This document shows, in pieces, positions 1 to 8,059 of a DNA stretch of 64,000 nt. The translations under genes were made by a program, and so were the position numbers. The notes beneath the pieces were generated by a model. That model searched no databases and had not been told where the DNA came from. It saw nothing but the letters and a program-made list of their open reading frames with translations. Within the stretch, counting starts at the first letter, position 1, and every line of letters starts with the position of its first letter. Source of the stretch: Nocardioides sp. (GTDB lineage: Bacteria; Actinomycetota; Actinomycetes; Propionibacteriales; Nocardioidaceae). The stretch lies in the NCBI GenBank assembly GCA_002729525.1, contig PBYI01000042.1, positions 104,558 through 168,557 of the forward strand, read 5' to 3'.

Positions 1-117
1 GGCCGCGAGACCGCGATCCGTTCGCTGGGTGCCATCGGCCTCGAGGTCGGCACCATCCAGGACGTCACGCCCTCGCCCCACAACGGATGCCGCCCGCCCA
101 AGCGCCGGCGCGTCTGA
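1..117 (+). CDS. rpsK: 30S ribosomal protein S11, C-terminal end (partial)
   Basis: The window opens inside this gene; 38 codons and a TGA are present. The visible end carries the S11 signature, including [13 protein letters not shown] at the C terminus, which contacts 16S rRNA in the platform of the small subunit. Its place just before rpsD-rpoA-rplQ is the usual alpha-operon order. The start lies outside the window. Confidence 0.97.
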   Translation, partial: GRETAIRSLGAIGLEVGTIQDVTPSPHNGCRPPKRRRV

Positions 118-149
118 CCCGACCCGAGACGATAGAAGGAGACTGAATC

Positions 150-758
150 ATGGCCCGTTACACCGGCCCCATGACCAAGAAGTCGCGCCGTCTCGGTGTC
201 GACCTGGTCGGCGGCGACGCCGCCTTCGAGAAGCGCCCCTACCCGCCGGGCCAGCACGGCCGCGCGCGGATCAAGGAGAGCGAGTACCGCTCGCAGCTGC
301 AGGAGAAGCAGAAGGCTCGCCTCACCTACGGCATCCTCGAGAAGCAGTTCCACAACTACTACACCGAGGCCTCGCGTCGTCAGGGCAAGACCGGCGACAC
401 CCTCCTGCAGATGCTGGAGGCCCGCCTCGACAACGTGGTCTACCGCGCCGGCTTCGCGCGCACCCGTCGCCACGCCCGCCAGCTCGTGACCCACGGTCAC
501 TTCCTGGTCAACGGCAAGAAGGTCGACATCCCGTCCTTCCAGGTCAGCCAGTACGACATCATCGACGTGCGCGAGAAGTCGCTGGAGATGACGCCGTTCA
601 TCGTCGCTCGTGAGACCCACGGCGAGCGCGTGGTGCCCGCCTGGATGGAGGCCGTCCCGACCCGGATGCGCATCCTGATCCACCAGCTCCCGGTCCGCGA
701 GCAGATCGACATCGCGGTGCAGGAGCAGCTGATCGTCGAGTTCTACTCCAAGAAGTAA
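150..758 (+). CDS. rpsD: 30S ribosomal protein S4
   Basis: S4 is a primary 16S rRNA binder at the 5' domain and helps set decoding accuracy. The 202-residue product matches actinobacterial S4 throughout, with RPYPPGQHGRAR near residue 30 and an S4 RNA-binding domain around residues 90-155 (RLDNVVYRAGFARTR, then LVTHGHFLVNG). The N terminus has no cysteines, so this is the zinc-independent C-minus form. The ATG is preceded by AAGGAGA with a 7-nt spacer. It sits 32 nt after rpsK and 71 nt before rpoA in one operon. Confidence 0.98.
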   Translation: MARYTGPMTKKSRRLGVDLVGGDAAFEKRPYPPGQHGRARIKESEYRSQLQEKQKARLTYGILEKQFHNYYTEASRRQGKTGDTLLQMLEARLDNVVYRAGFARTRRHARQLVTHGHFLVNGKKVDIPSFQVSQYDIIDVREKSLEMTPFIVARETHGERVVPAWMEAVPTRMRILIHQLPVREQIDIAVQEQLIVEFYSKK

Positions 759-829
759 GCACCTCCTCCACCCACTTCCGCATGTTCGGACCCGTCAAAT
801 AGCGGTCGGGTCCGGAAAGGACTCATTCA

Positions 830-1846
830 GTGCTCATCGCACAGCGCCCCACCCTGTCGGAAGAGACCGTCGACGACTTCCGCTCCCGGTTCGTCATCGA
901 GCCCCTGGAGCCCGGCTTCGGTTACACCCTCGGCAACTCGCTGCGTCGCACCCTGCTGTCGTCCATCCCGGGCGCGGCCGTGACCAGCATCAAGATCGAC
1001 TCCGTGCTCCACGAGTTCTCGACGATCGAGGGCGTCAAGGAGGACGTCACCGAGATCATCCTGAACCTCAAGTCGCTGGTCGTCTCCTCCGAGCACGACG
1101 AGCCCGTCACCATGTACCTGCGCAAGTCGGGTGCCGGTGACGTGACCGCGGCGGACATCGCTCCGCCGGCCGGTGTCGAGGTGCACAACCCCGACCTCAA
1201 GATCGCCACCCTGTCCGACAAGGGCAAGCTCGAGATGGAGCTGGTCGTCGAGCGCGGCCGCGGCTACGTCTCGGCCGTCCAGAACAAGGGTGCCGACAAC
1301 GAGATCGGTCGGATGCCGGTCGACTCGATCTACAGCCCGGTCCTCAAGGTGACCTACAAGGTCGAGGCCACCCGAGTCGAGCAGCGCACCGACTTCGACA
1401 AGCTCGTCATCGACGTCGAGACCAAGCCGTCGATCCTGCCGCGCGACGCCATCGCGTCGGCCGGCAAGACGCTGGTCGAGCTCTTCGGCCTCGCCCGTGA
1501 GCTCAACGTCGAGGCCGAGGGCATCGACATCGGCCCGTCGCCGGTCGACGAGCAGCTGGCCGCCGACCTCGCCCTGCCGGTCGAGGACCTCCAGCTCACC
1601 GTCCGGTCCTACAACTGCCTCAAGCGCGAGGGCATCCACACCGTGGGTGAGCTCATCAGCCGCTCGGAGCAGGACCTCCTCGACATCCGCAACTTCGGTG
1701 CGAAGTCGATCGATGAGGTCAAGGCCAAGCTCGTCGAGATGGGCCTGTCCCTCAAGGACTCCGCCCCGGGCTTCGACCCGCACGCCGCCCTCGCCGCCTA
1801 CGGCGACGATGACGACGACGCCTTCGTCGAGGACGAGCAGTACTGA
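830..1846 (+). CDS. rpoA: DNA-directed RNA polymerase subunit alpha
   Basis: Alpha dimerises to nucleate RNA polymerase assembly, and its C-terminal domain contacts UP elements and activators. The 338-residue product has the N-terminal assembly domain ([19 protein letters not shown] near residue 30) and a C-terminal domain with the helix-hairpin-helix segment ([16 protein letters not shown] near residue 260). The end is very acidic ([13 protein letters not shown]). The start is GTG, about 8 nt after AAAGGA. The gene is in the usual place between rpsD and rplQ. Confidence 0.98.
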   Translation: MLIAQRPTLSEETVDDFRSRFVIEPLEPGFGYTLGNSLRRTLLSSIPGAAVTSIKIDSVLHEFSTIEGVKEDVTEIILNLKSLVVSSEHDEPVTMYLRKSGAGDVTAADIAPPAGVEVHNPDLKIATLSDKGKLEMELVVERGRGYVSAVQNKGADNEIGRMPVDSIYSPVLKVTYKVEATRVEQRTDFDKLVIDVETKPSILPRDAIASAGKTLVELFGLARELNVEAEGIDIGPSPVDEQLAADLALPVEDLQLTVRSYNCLKREGIHTVGELISRSEQDLLDIRNFGAKSIDEVKAKLVEMGLSLKDSAPGFDPHAALAAYGDDDDDAFVEDEQY

Positions 1847-1854
1847 TCCTGCGC

Positions 1855-1945
1855 GCGGGGGCACGCACCTCGCGGCGTTGTCGTCGGTCGACGGCCAACC
1901 CCGGGCCGCCTTCCCTCCTCCGCCTTGCGAGGCACGCACCCCCGC
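1855..1945 (+). other. Imperfect inverted repeat between rpoA and rplQ
   Basis: The arms at 1855-1873 and 1927-1945 can pair over GCGGGGG/CCCCCGC and CTCGC/GCGAG, with mismatches and G-U wobbles between. GGCACGCACC also occurs directly in both arms (1860-1869 and 1931-1940). The 174-nt gap between rpoA and rplQ is otherwise without a coding signal. It could form a long RNA hairpin acting as an attenuator or processing site. No T tract follows, so a simple terminator is unlikely. Confidence 0.4.
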
Positions 1946-2020
1946 ACGCAGGACCGCACCACCCCAGTAGCAACCTCTGACCCGAGTACCTTGTACGGCT
2001 CGGGAGAATCGAGAAGCACG

Positions 2021-2629
2021 ATGCCCACTCCCAAGAAGGGCCGCCGGCTCGGCGGCAGCGCCGCGCACCAGCGCCTCATCCTGTCGAACCTGGCGACCCA
2101 GCTCTTCGAGCACGGCCGGATCACGACCACCGAGGCCCGGGCCCGCACGCTGCGTCCGTACGCCGAGAAGCTGATCACCAAGGCGCGCAAGGCGCACGCG
2201 GGCGACAACCCGCTGCACCAGCGCCGCGAGGTGCTCAAGGACATCCGTGACAAGTCGGTCGTCCACGAGCTGTTCACCGAGATCGGCCCCGGCTTCGCCG
2301 AGCGCCCGGGTGGCTACACGCGGATCACCAAGATCGGCCCCCGCAAGGGCGACAACGCCCCCATGGCGGTCATCGAGCTGGTGACCGAGGCCTACGAGCC
2401 GAAGGCGTCGACCGCCAAGGCCGCGCCGGCCACCGCGGCCGCTCCGGCCGAGGAGTCGACCGCCGAGGAGCCCGCCGCCGAGGAGACCCCGGCCGTGGAG
2501 TCCGACGTCGACACCGAGGCGGACGCCGAGGCCGAGCTCGAGGCCGAGGCCCCGACCGCCGACGCCAACGCCGAGGCCACCGACGAGCCGGCCGCCGAGG
2601 CCGAGCCCGAGGACGAGGCGAAGGCCTGA
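2021..2629 (+). CDS. rplQ: 50S ribosomal protein L17 with acidic C-terminal tail
   Basis: L17 is a large-subunit protein near the peptide exit tunnel. The core (residues 1-125) is typical, beginning [17 protein letters not shown]. After [15 protein letters not shown] the protein runs on for about 70 residues of Ala/Glu/Asp-rich, low-complexity sequence, giving 202 aa against roughly 120 in E. coli; tails of this type are known in actinobacteria. The ATG at 2021 was chosen because family homology begins there and GGGAG/GAGAAG lie just upstream. In-frame codons run back to 1925 without homology. It is the last gene of the operon. Confidence 0.96.
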   Translation: MPTPKKGRRLGGSAAHQRLILSNLATQLFEHGRITTTEARARTLRPYAEKLITKARKAHAGDNPLHQRREVLKDIRDKSVVHELFTEIGPGFAERPGGYTRITKIGPRKGDNAPMAVIELVTEAYEPKASTAKAAPATAAAPAEESTAEEPAAEETPAVESDVDTEADAEAELEAEAPTADANAEATDEPAAEAEPEDEAKA

Positions 2630-2650
2630 GCCAGGCTCACGCACCACGGT

Positions 2651-2695
2651 CCGCAGGGCCCGTCACCGCGAGGTGACGGGCCCTGCGGCCGTTTT
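2651..2695 (+). terminator. Rho-independent terminator after rplQ
   Basis: A perfect 17-bp stem (2651-2667 with 2672-2688) closed by a GCGA tetraloop is followed by CCGTTTTC. This is the strongest terminator-like hairpin in the window and isolates the ribosomal operon from the sigma-factor gene downstream. Confidence 0.9.
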
Positions 2696-2822
2696 CGGGC
2701 TCCGGACAACTTTCCGACGAGGCGGGGCAACCGTCTGCGTGTGCCAGGTGGTCGAAGAGGACATGACCACCACGACGGCTTCTCGGGAGCCGGCTCCCAC
2801 CCCCGAGCGGAGGAGGACGCGC

Positions 2823-3335
2823 ATGGGGCGCGGCACGGGCGACCGGCCCGACTTCGACGGCTTCGTCGCCGCCCGCTCGACCGCGCTGCTGCGCACGGCG
2901 TACCTCCTCACCCGTGACCACGCGCTCGCCGAGGACCTCCTCCAGACGGCACTGAGCAAGGCGTGGTTCGCGTGGGGTCGCATCGACGGCGACCCCGAGG
3001 CCTACGTACGACGCATCCTGGCCACGACGTACGCGACGTGGTGGCGCCGCAAGTGGCGCGGCGAGCACCCCACCGAGGAGCTCCCCGAGCAGAGCGGACG
3101 AGTGCTCGACGCCGACGGCGCGTTCGACCTCTGGGACGCCCTGGGTCGGCTGCCGCGACGGCAGCGGGCCGTCGTGGTCCTCCGCTACTTCGAGGACCTC
3201 ACGGAGGCGCAGACCGCCGACGCGCTCGGCTGCTCGGTCAGCACGGTGAAGTCGCAGCACAGCAAGGCCCTGGCGAAGCTGCGGATCGATCCCGCGCTCG
3301 CCGCCGACGCACGCCCCGAGGGGGAGCAGGCATGA
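2823..3335 (+). CDS. SigE-family (ECF-like) RNA polymerase sigma factor
   Basis: The 170-residue protein has sigma region 2 (FDGFVAARSTALLRTAYLLT, then AEDLLQTALSKAW) and region 4 (LGRLPRRQRAVVVLRYFEDL and a C-terminal helix-turn-helix with SVSTVKSQHSKALAKLR). This is the layout of the actinobacterial SigE family. The ATG at 2823 is preferred because GGAGGAGG lies 6 nt upstream and the family begins at DFDGFVAARS; an in-frame ATG at 2763 would add 20 residues. The stop overlaps the next gene as ATGA, so the two are probably co-translated. The target regulon cannot be read from the sequence. Confidence 0.9.
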   Translation: MGRGTGDRPDFDGFVAARSTALLRTAYLLTRDHALAEDLLQTALSKAWFAWGRIDGDPEAYVRRILATTYATWWRRKWRGEHPTEELPEQSGRVLDADGAFDLWDALGRLPRRQRAVVVLRYFEDLTEAQTADALGCSVSTVKSQHSKALAKLRIDPALAADARPEGEQA

Positions 3336-4600
3336 GCACCACCGACGACCTCCGCGCCACGCTCGACCAGCACGGCCACGACCTCGTGGACACCGGCGTC
3401 CGCCAGCGCACGGCGGCGGTGCGCCACCGCGTGCGCGTCGTACGACGCCGCCGTCGCGCCGCTGGTGCCGTCGGCACCGCCGCGGCCGCGGCCGTCGTCG
3501 CGGCGCTGGTGCTGGTGCCCGGCGGCCCCCAGCGCACCGACGACCTGCAGCCCGCCGCGACCCTCGCTGGTCACGACGTCGCGCCGGAGATCGAGTCCTA
3601 CGGGATCACCTACCGACTGACCGGGGTCGTCGGCGGCGACGAGGACGACGTCCACCTCAGCGTCGATCCCTCCGGCACCGACCGGCTGGTCACCTGGGCG
3701 ACCAGCGGGCCGGACGACACCGTCGAGGTGGAGCCGACGTTCGCCAGCACGGTGCGGATCACCGCGCCCGACCTCACCGACCGCCTGCTGGTGCCGGCCG
3801 GTTCCGACGGCGACCTGCACGTCAGCGTGGCCGACGGGACGGTGGGCCTCGCGGTCTACGAGCGGGCACGGTCGGCGCCCGGGAGCGTCGGCGACGACAG
3901 CGTCTCGTTCCGGCCCGAGCGCGCCGGCGGGGCGCTCCTGGGCGCGGTCGTGGGCGAGGTAGGCGAGAGCGCGGTCTCGGTGCCGGCCATCGCCGGCGGG
4001 CAGGCCGTCGTGGTCGTCACCGAGTGCGTCGGGGGAGACGACGACACGATGCTCGAGGTCGACCTCGGGGGTCAGCCCGGCTTCACGCTCGGCTCCTGCG
4101 GAGCCGAGCGGGCTGCGGTGGACCCGGCCGCGTGGGGTGGCCAGACCGTCCCGACCCGGCCCGGACAGGACGTCACGCTCGACGCCCGACTGGTCGACGG
4201 TGTCGGACGGCCGGTCGACGACCCCGACGCCCGCCTCGCCGTCGGGCTGTACGACGCCCCGGCCACGGTCCGGACGGTCGTCGGGACCGACCTTCCCGAG
4301 CTCGTCGAGCGGGACGGTCGCACCTGGCGCTTCGACCGGGTGGAGGGGAGCGAGGCAGGAGCGGACCGGTTCTACGTCCGCCCGGACGCCTCCGGCACGC
4401 CCCACCTGGCCGTCGTGGCCACCCAGGACGTGAGCGGGGCCCGGGTGCGGCTGGACGCCGGCGACACCGTCGTGCTCACCGAGGCCGGAGGCTCGACCAC
4501 CGCCCGGATCGGCGACGACCAGCGGGCCGGCGGCCGCGTGCTGAAGGGTGCGTCGTCGCGGTCCCGGTTCGCGGTGGCGTTCTACCTGCCGGTCGACTGA
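3332..4600 (+). CDS. Single-pass membrane protein, probable partner of the sigma factor
   Basis: A 422-residue protein with a basic cytoplasmic segment (residues 1-43, ending in a run of Arg), one hydrophobic helix at about 44-65, and a long Asp/Gly-rich exported domain. It overlaps the sigma-factor gene by 4 nt, a position usual for proteins that control SigE-family sigma factors. There is no H-x3-C-x2-C zinc anti-sigma motif, and I recognise no domain in the exported part, which has two cysteines about 30 residues apart. The anti-sigma role is inferred from context only. Confidence 0.65.
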   Translation: MSTTDDLRATLDQHGHDLVDTGVRQRTAAVRHRVRVVRRRRRAAGAVGTAAAAAVVAALVLVPGGPQRTDDLQPAATLAGHDVAPEIESYGITYRLTGVVGGDEDDVHLSVDPSGTDRLVTWATSGPDDTVEVEPTFASTVRITAPDLTDRLLVPAGSDGDLHVSVADGTVGLAVYERARSAPGSVGDDSVSFRPERAGGALLGAVVGEVGESAVSVPAIAGGQAVVVVTECVGGDDDTMLEVDLGGQPGFTLGSCGAERAAVDPAAWGGQTVPTRPGQDVTLDARLVDGVGRPVDDPDARLAVGLYDAPATVRTVVGTDLPELVERDGRTWRFDRVEGSEAGADRFYVRPDASGTPHLAVVATQDVSGARVRLDAGDTVVLTEAGGSTTARIGDDQRAGGRVLKGASSRSRFAVAFYLPVD

Positions 4601-4620
4601 CGGCGACGGCGCCGGGACGG

Positions 4621-5604
4621 TCAGCCGTCCAGACGCTCCAGCAGCCCCCGCGCGGACACGCTGCGCGGGGGGCGCCCCTCGCGCACCAGCGCGGCCAGCT
4701 CGGCCTGGAGCAACGCGTTGACCGGGACCTCGCGGCCCGCCAGCCGGGCCTGCAGCACGACCTCGCCGTTGAGGAAGTCGGCCTCGGCGTCGCCGGTGCC
4801 GCGGCTGACGCTCTGCCAGGTCGACGAGCCGACGTGGCCAGGACCCCGGTCGACCAGGGGCCGCAGCAGCTGCCCGCGGCGCGCCAGGTCGTCCTCCTGG
4901 CTCACCACCGGTACGCCGGCCGCCGCGAGCACCTCCTCGCCCTCGGCGCGCGCCCGGCGCACCAGCTCGTCGGCGGCCTCGCCGTCCGCGCCCTCGTCGG
5001 GGCACAGCGCGTCGACCGCGTTGCCGAGGTTGAGCACCAGCTTGCGGTGCTTCCAGGCCATCACGTCGGCGCGCGGCACGGACTCGAAGCCCGCCGCCCG
5101 CAGGTCGGCGGCCACCTGGTCGTCGACCTGGTCGGTGCCGGCCGGGTAGCGGCCGACGTCGAGCAGGGCCGGGCGGTTCGCGGAGTGCAGCACCACCTGG
5201 CCGGGCGCGAGGTGGCTGGCGGGCATCATCACGGTCACGCCGTGGACGTGCGGGTGGTGGCGCAGCAGCGTGCGCTCGTTGGCGACGCCGTTCTGGAGCG
5301 AGACGACGGCCCGGGCGCGGTGCAGGTACGGCGCCAGGTCGGCCAGCGCGGTGTGCGTCTGCTGCGACTTCACGCACAGCAGCACGACCGGGGGCTCGCC
5401 GTCCCAGTCGACCTCCGCGGCGCTGCCCGCCAGCGCCGGGCGCACGACGTACGACGTGTGGCCGACCTGGAGGGCGAGCCCGTCGCGGCGCATGGTCGCG
5501 AGGTGCTCGCCGCGGGCGACGAGGGTGACCGGCAGGCCTGCGCGGTGGAGGAGTCCGCCGACCCCGCCGCCGACCGCCCCTGCCCCGTAGACGACGTAGC
5601 GCAC
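4621..5604 (-). CDS. Ketopantoate reductase-family (ApbA/PanE-like) oxidoreductase
   Basis: The 327-residue protein has an N-terminal Rossmann motif ([12 protein letters not shown], residues 5-16) for NADPH. Its C-terminal helical domain has the family's catalytic Lys/Asn segment ([14 protein letters not shown]) and the substrate-site segment [21 protein letters not shown]. In pantothenate synthesis such enzymes reduce 2-dehydropantoate to pantoate. Actinobacteria often have several paralogues and no other pan gene is nearby, so the substrate is uncertain. The GTG start lies 6 nt after a TAGACC box, suggesting a leaderless transcript. It converges with the sigma-partner gene. Confidence 0.8.
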   Translation of the reverse strand: MRYVVYGAGAVGGGVGGLLHRAGLPVTLVARGEHLATMRRDGLALQVGHTSYVVRPALAGSAAEVDWDGEPPVVLLCVKSQQTHTALADLAPYLHRARAVVSLQNGVANERTLLRHHPHVHGVTVMMPASHLAPGQVVLHSANRPALLDVGRYPAGTDQVDDQVAADLRAAGFESVPRADVMAWKHRKLVLNLGNAVDALCPDEGADGEAADELVRRARAEGEEVLAAAGVPVVSQEDDLARRGQLLRPLVDRGPGHVGSSTWQSVSRGTGDAEADFLNGEVVLQARLAGREVPVNALLQAELAALVREGRPPRSVSARGLLERLDG

Positions 5605-5610
5605 GACTCA

Positions 5611-5637
5611 GGTCTACCAGCCCCTTCCTCGTAGACT
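5611..5637. promoter_or_regulatory. Divergent promoter pair between the panE-like gene and ispH
   Basis: GTCTAC (5612-5617) and GTAGAC (5631-5636) are inverted copies 13 nt apart. Each forms a -10-like hexamer: TAGACT (5632-5637), 7 nt before the ispH ATG, and on the minus strand TAGACC (5616-5611), 6 nt before the panE-like GTG. Both transcripts would start at or beside the start codon. No clear -35 is visible on either side. Confidence 0.6.
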
Positions 5638-5644
5638 GCACGGC

Positions 5645-6646
5645 ATGAGCACCGATCTCGGCACCCCGCCGGTCCTGAGCCCCGACGAGGCCGAGCGCGC
5701 CGTGCTGCTGGCCGCCCCGCGCGGCTACTGCGCCGGCGTCGACCGTGCGGTCGTGACCGTCGAGAAGGCGCTCGACCTCTACGGCTCGCCGGTCTACGTG
5801 CGCAAGCAGATCGTGCACAACAAGCACGTCGTGTCCGACCTCGAGTCGCGCGGTGCGGTGTTCGTCGAGGAGCTCGACGAGGTGCCGGCCGGCGCCACCG
5901 TCGTCTTCTCCGCGCACGGCGTCTCGCCCGAGGTGCACCGCCAGGCCGAGGAGCGCGAGCTCAAGACGATCGACGCGACCTGCCCGCTGGTCACCAAGGT
6001 CCACCACGAGGCCAAGCGCTTCGCCAAGGACGACTACGACATCCTCCTCATCGGCCATGAGGGCCACGAGGAGGTCGAGGGCACCGCCGGCGAGGCACCC
6101 GAGCACATCCAGCTCGTGCAGGGCCCCGAGGACGTCGCCGGCATCGAGGTGCGCGACCCCTCCCGCGTGGCCTGGCTGTCGCAGACCACGCTCTCGGTCG
6201 ACGAGACGATGGCGACCGTGCACGCGATCCGCGAGCGCTTCCCCGAGCTGCTCGACCCGCCCAGCGACGACATCTGCTACGCCACGCAGAACCGCCAGCT
6301 CGCGGTGAAGGAGATCGCCGCCCGCTCCGACCTCGTGGTCGTGGTGGGCTCGGCCAACTCCTCCAACTCCGTCCGGCTCGCCGAGGTCGCCCTCGAGGCC
6401 GGCGCGGGCGCGGCGTACCGCGTCGACGACGCCTCCGAGATCGACGAGGCCTGGCTCGACGGCGTGCGCACCGTGTCGGTCACCTCCGGCGCGAGCGTGC
6501 CGGAGGCGCTGGTGCAGGGCGTGCTGGCGTTCCTCGCCGAGCGCGGCTACCCCGACGCCGAGGCGGTCCACTCCGCGGAGGAGTCGCTGATCTTCGCGCT
6601 GCCCAAGGAGCTGCGTCGCGACCTCAAGGCCGCGGGCCGCTCCTGA
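5645..6646 (+). CDS. ispH: 4-hydroxy-3-methylbut-2-enyl diphosphate reductase
   Basis: IspH performs the last step of the MEP pathway, reducing HMBPP to IPP and DMAPP with an Fe-S cluster. The 333-residue product has the three cluster cysteines in GYCAGV, ATCPLV and [10 protein letters not shown], plus the active-site segments [17 protein letters not shown] and SANSSNS. The ATG follows a TAGACT box by 7 nt, with no Shine-Dalgarno sequence, so a leaderless mRNA is likely. The 3' end overlaps the convergent GtrA-like gene by 23 nt. IPP made here also feeds polyprenyl phosphate carriers of the kind the neighbouring glycan genes would use. Confidence 0.96.
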   Translation: MSTDLGTPPVLSPDEAERAVLLAAPRGYCAGVDRAVVTVEKALDLYGSPVYVRKQIVHNKHVVSDLESRGAVFVEELDEVPAGATVVFSAHGVSPEVHRQAEERELKTIDATCPLVTKVHHEAKRFAKDDYDILLIGHEGHEEVEGTAGEAPEHIQLVQGPEDVAGIEVRDPSRVAWLSQTTLSVDETMATVHAIRERFPELLDPPSDDICYATQNRQLAVKEIAARSDLVVVVGSANSSNSVRLAEVALEAGAGAAYRVDDASEIDEAWLDGVRTVSVTSGASVPEALVQGVLAFLAERGYPDAEAVHSAEESLIFALPKELRRDLKAAGRS

Positions 6647-7094
6647 CCCGGTCGGCGTCGTCGGGGTCGCCGGGGGCGCCCTGCAGCGGCCACACGACGT
6701 ACCGGTACGCCGCGAAGTTGGCGACCAGGCTGGCCGAGATCGATCCGAGCTTGATCGCGCCCAGCACGACCGCCCGCTCGGGGTCGAGCCCGACCGCCTC
6801 CGCGACCGCGGAGAGACCCAGGATCACCAGCGGCTGGAGCACCCACATCACGGTGCCCGTGGTGGCCAGGAAGAGCAGCGCCTGACGCAGCGTCAAGCGC
6901 TGCGCGCGGAAGGTCACCAGCCCGTTGACGACGAAGCTGAACGTCATGCCGGCGCTGGTCGAGACGAAGTTGGCGAGCAGCAGGCCGACCCCGAGCTCGC
7001 CGTGCAGGAGCACGAAGAGTCCGAGGTCGAGGAGGGTGTTGACCACGCCGACCGCGGCGAAGCGGACGGCGGTGTGCTGCGCGAGGGACCTCAG
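6624..7094 (-). CDS. GtrA-like four-helix membrane protein
   Basis: About 156 residues with four hydrophobic helices and the GtrA pattern: [21 protein letters not shown] at the start, [10 protein letters not shown] after helix 2, and [11 protein letters not shown] near the end. GtrA proteins are thought to help move polyprenyl-phosphate sugars across the membrane. No ATG, GTG or TTG stands where the family begins. The best fit is CTG at 7094, whose CTGA overlaps the stop of the upstream GT2. GTG at 7046 would cut off the first conserved segment. Translation coupled to the GT2 is likely. Confidence 0.8.
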   Translation of the reverse strand: MRSLAQHTAVRFAAVGVVNTLLDLGLFVLLHGELGVGLLLANFVSTSAGMTFSFVVNGLVTFRAQRLTLRQALLFLATTGTVMWVLQPLVILGLSAVAEAVGLDPERAVVLGAIKLGSISASLVANFAAYRYVVWPLQGAPGDPDDADRVRSGPRP

Positions 7095-8059
7095 GAGTCG
7101 CCCCGGGGGCCGCGGGCCGCGAGCTGCAACGAGTAGAGCGGTCGGTCCTTCGCCTCGATGTAGACGCGGCCGAGGTAGGTGCCGATCACGCCCATCATGA
7201 TGAGCTGGATGCCCGACAGCAGGAACATACCGACGCCGAGGAACGCCCAGCCGGGCACCGACTGGGACGGCATGAACAGGCGGACCAGGGCGACGTAGAT
7301 CGCCAGCAGCACCGACAGGCCGGAGATGACGAAGCCGAGGCGGGAGATCCAGCGCAGCGGCGCGGTGGAGAAGCCGACGATGCCGGAGGCGGCGAACGAG
7401 ATCATCTTGCGCAGCGGGTAGCCGGTCTCGCCGGCGAAGCGCGGGTCGCGGTCGAACAGCAGCGCCTCCTGGCGGAAGCCGACGTGCGCGACGATGCCGC
7501 GCAGGAAGCGCTCCTGCTCGCGGTAGCGCGAGACCTCGGTGACGACCCGGCGGTCCATCAGCCGGAAGTCGCCGGTGTTGCGCGGGATCTCGATCTCGGC
7601 CATCCGGTCCAGCAGCCAGTAGAACCACCACGCGGTGGCCTTCTTGAACCGCGAGTCCTGCCGGGAGCGGCGCTGGGCGTAGATGACGTCGACGCCGTCC
7701 TCCCACATGATCACCATCTGCATCGCCACCGACGGGGGGTCCTGGAGGTCGGTGTCCATCACGATGACGGCGTCGGCCTCCCCGACGGTGTCCAGGCCGG
7801 CGGTCACGGCGAGCTGGTGGCCGAAGTTGCGCGACAGGCTCAGCACGGTCGCCCGCTCGTCGTCGGCGCGGATCTTCAGCAGCCGGTCGAGGGAGTCGTC
7901 GCGGCTGCCGTCGTCGACGTACACGAACTCGAAGACCAGGTCCGGGCGGGTGGTGGTCGCCTCGACGAGGGCGGCGTGGAACGCCTCGACGCTCTCGGCC
8001 TCGTTGTAGACCGGGAGGACGAACGCGACCTGACGGCGGGCCTCGCCGTCACCGGACAT
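7091..8059 (-). CDS. Polyprenyl-phosphate sugar synthase-like glycosyltransferase (GT2, DPM1/GtrB type)
   Basis: The 322-residue protein has a GT2 GT-A domain (VAFVLPVYNEAESVEAF; YVDDGSRDDS; LSRNFGHQLA; VIVMDTDLQDPP with the metal-binding acidic pair) and two C-terminal membrane helices after about residue 230. This is the layout of dolichol/undecaprenyl-phosphate mannose or glucose synthases, which move a sugar from a nucleotide donor to a polyprenyl phosphate on the inner face. ATG 8059 is preferred (GAGG upstream; homology starts at once); ATGs at 8080 and 8092 are in frame. It overlaps the upstream GT2 by 11 nt and the GtrA-like gene by 4 nt. The sugar is unknown. Confidence 0.85.
   Translation of the reverse strand: MSGDGEARRQVAFVLPVYNEAESVEAFHAALVEATTTRPDLVFEFVYVDDGSRDDSLDRLLKIRADDERATVLSLSRNFGHQLAVTAGLDTVGEADAVIVMDTDLQDPPSVAMQMVIMWEDGVDVIYAQRRSRQDSRFKKATAWWFYWLLDRMAEIEIPRNTGDFRLMDRRVVTEVSRYREQERFLRGIVAHVGFRQEALLFDRDPRFAGETGYPLRKMISFAASGIVGFSTAPLRWISRLGFVISGLSVLLAIYVALVRLFMPSQSVPGWAFLGVGMFLLSGIQLIMMGVIGTYLGRVYIEAKDRPLYSLQLAARGPRGDS

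Noticed and set aside
827..6571. Very long antisense open frames, such as 827-2647 and 3185-6571 on the minus strand
   Set aside because: They mirror well-supported genes on the other strand, have Arg/Gly/Leu/Val-skewed composition typical of out-of-frame GC-rich DNA, and show no family motifs. The same holds for 14 and 44-46 kb frames opposite or within real genes.
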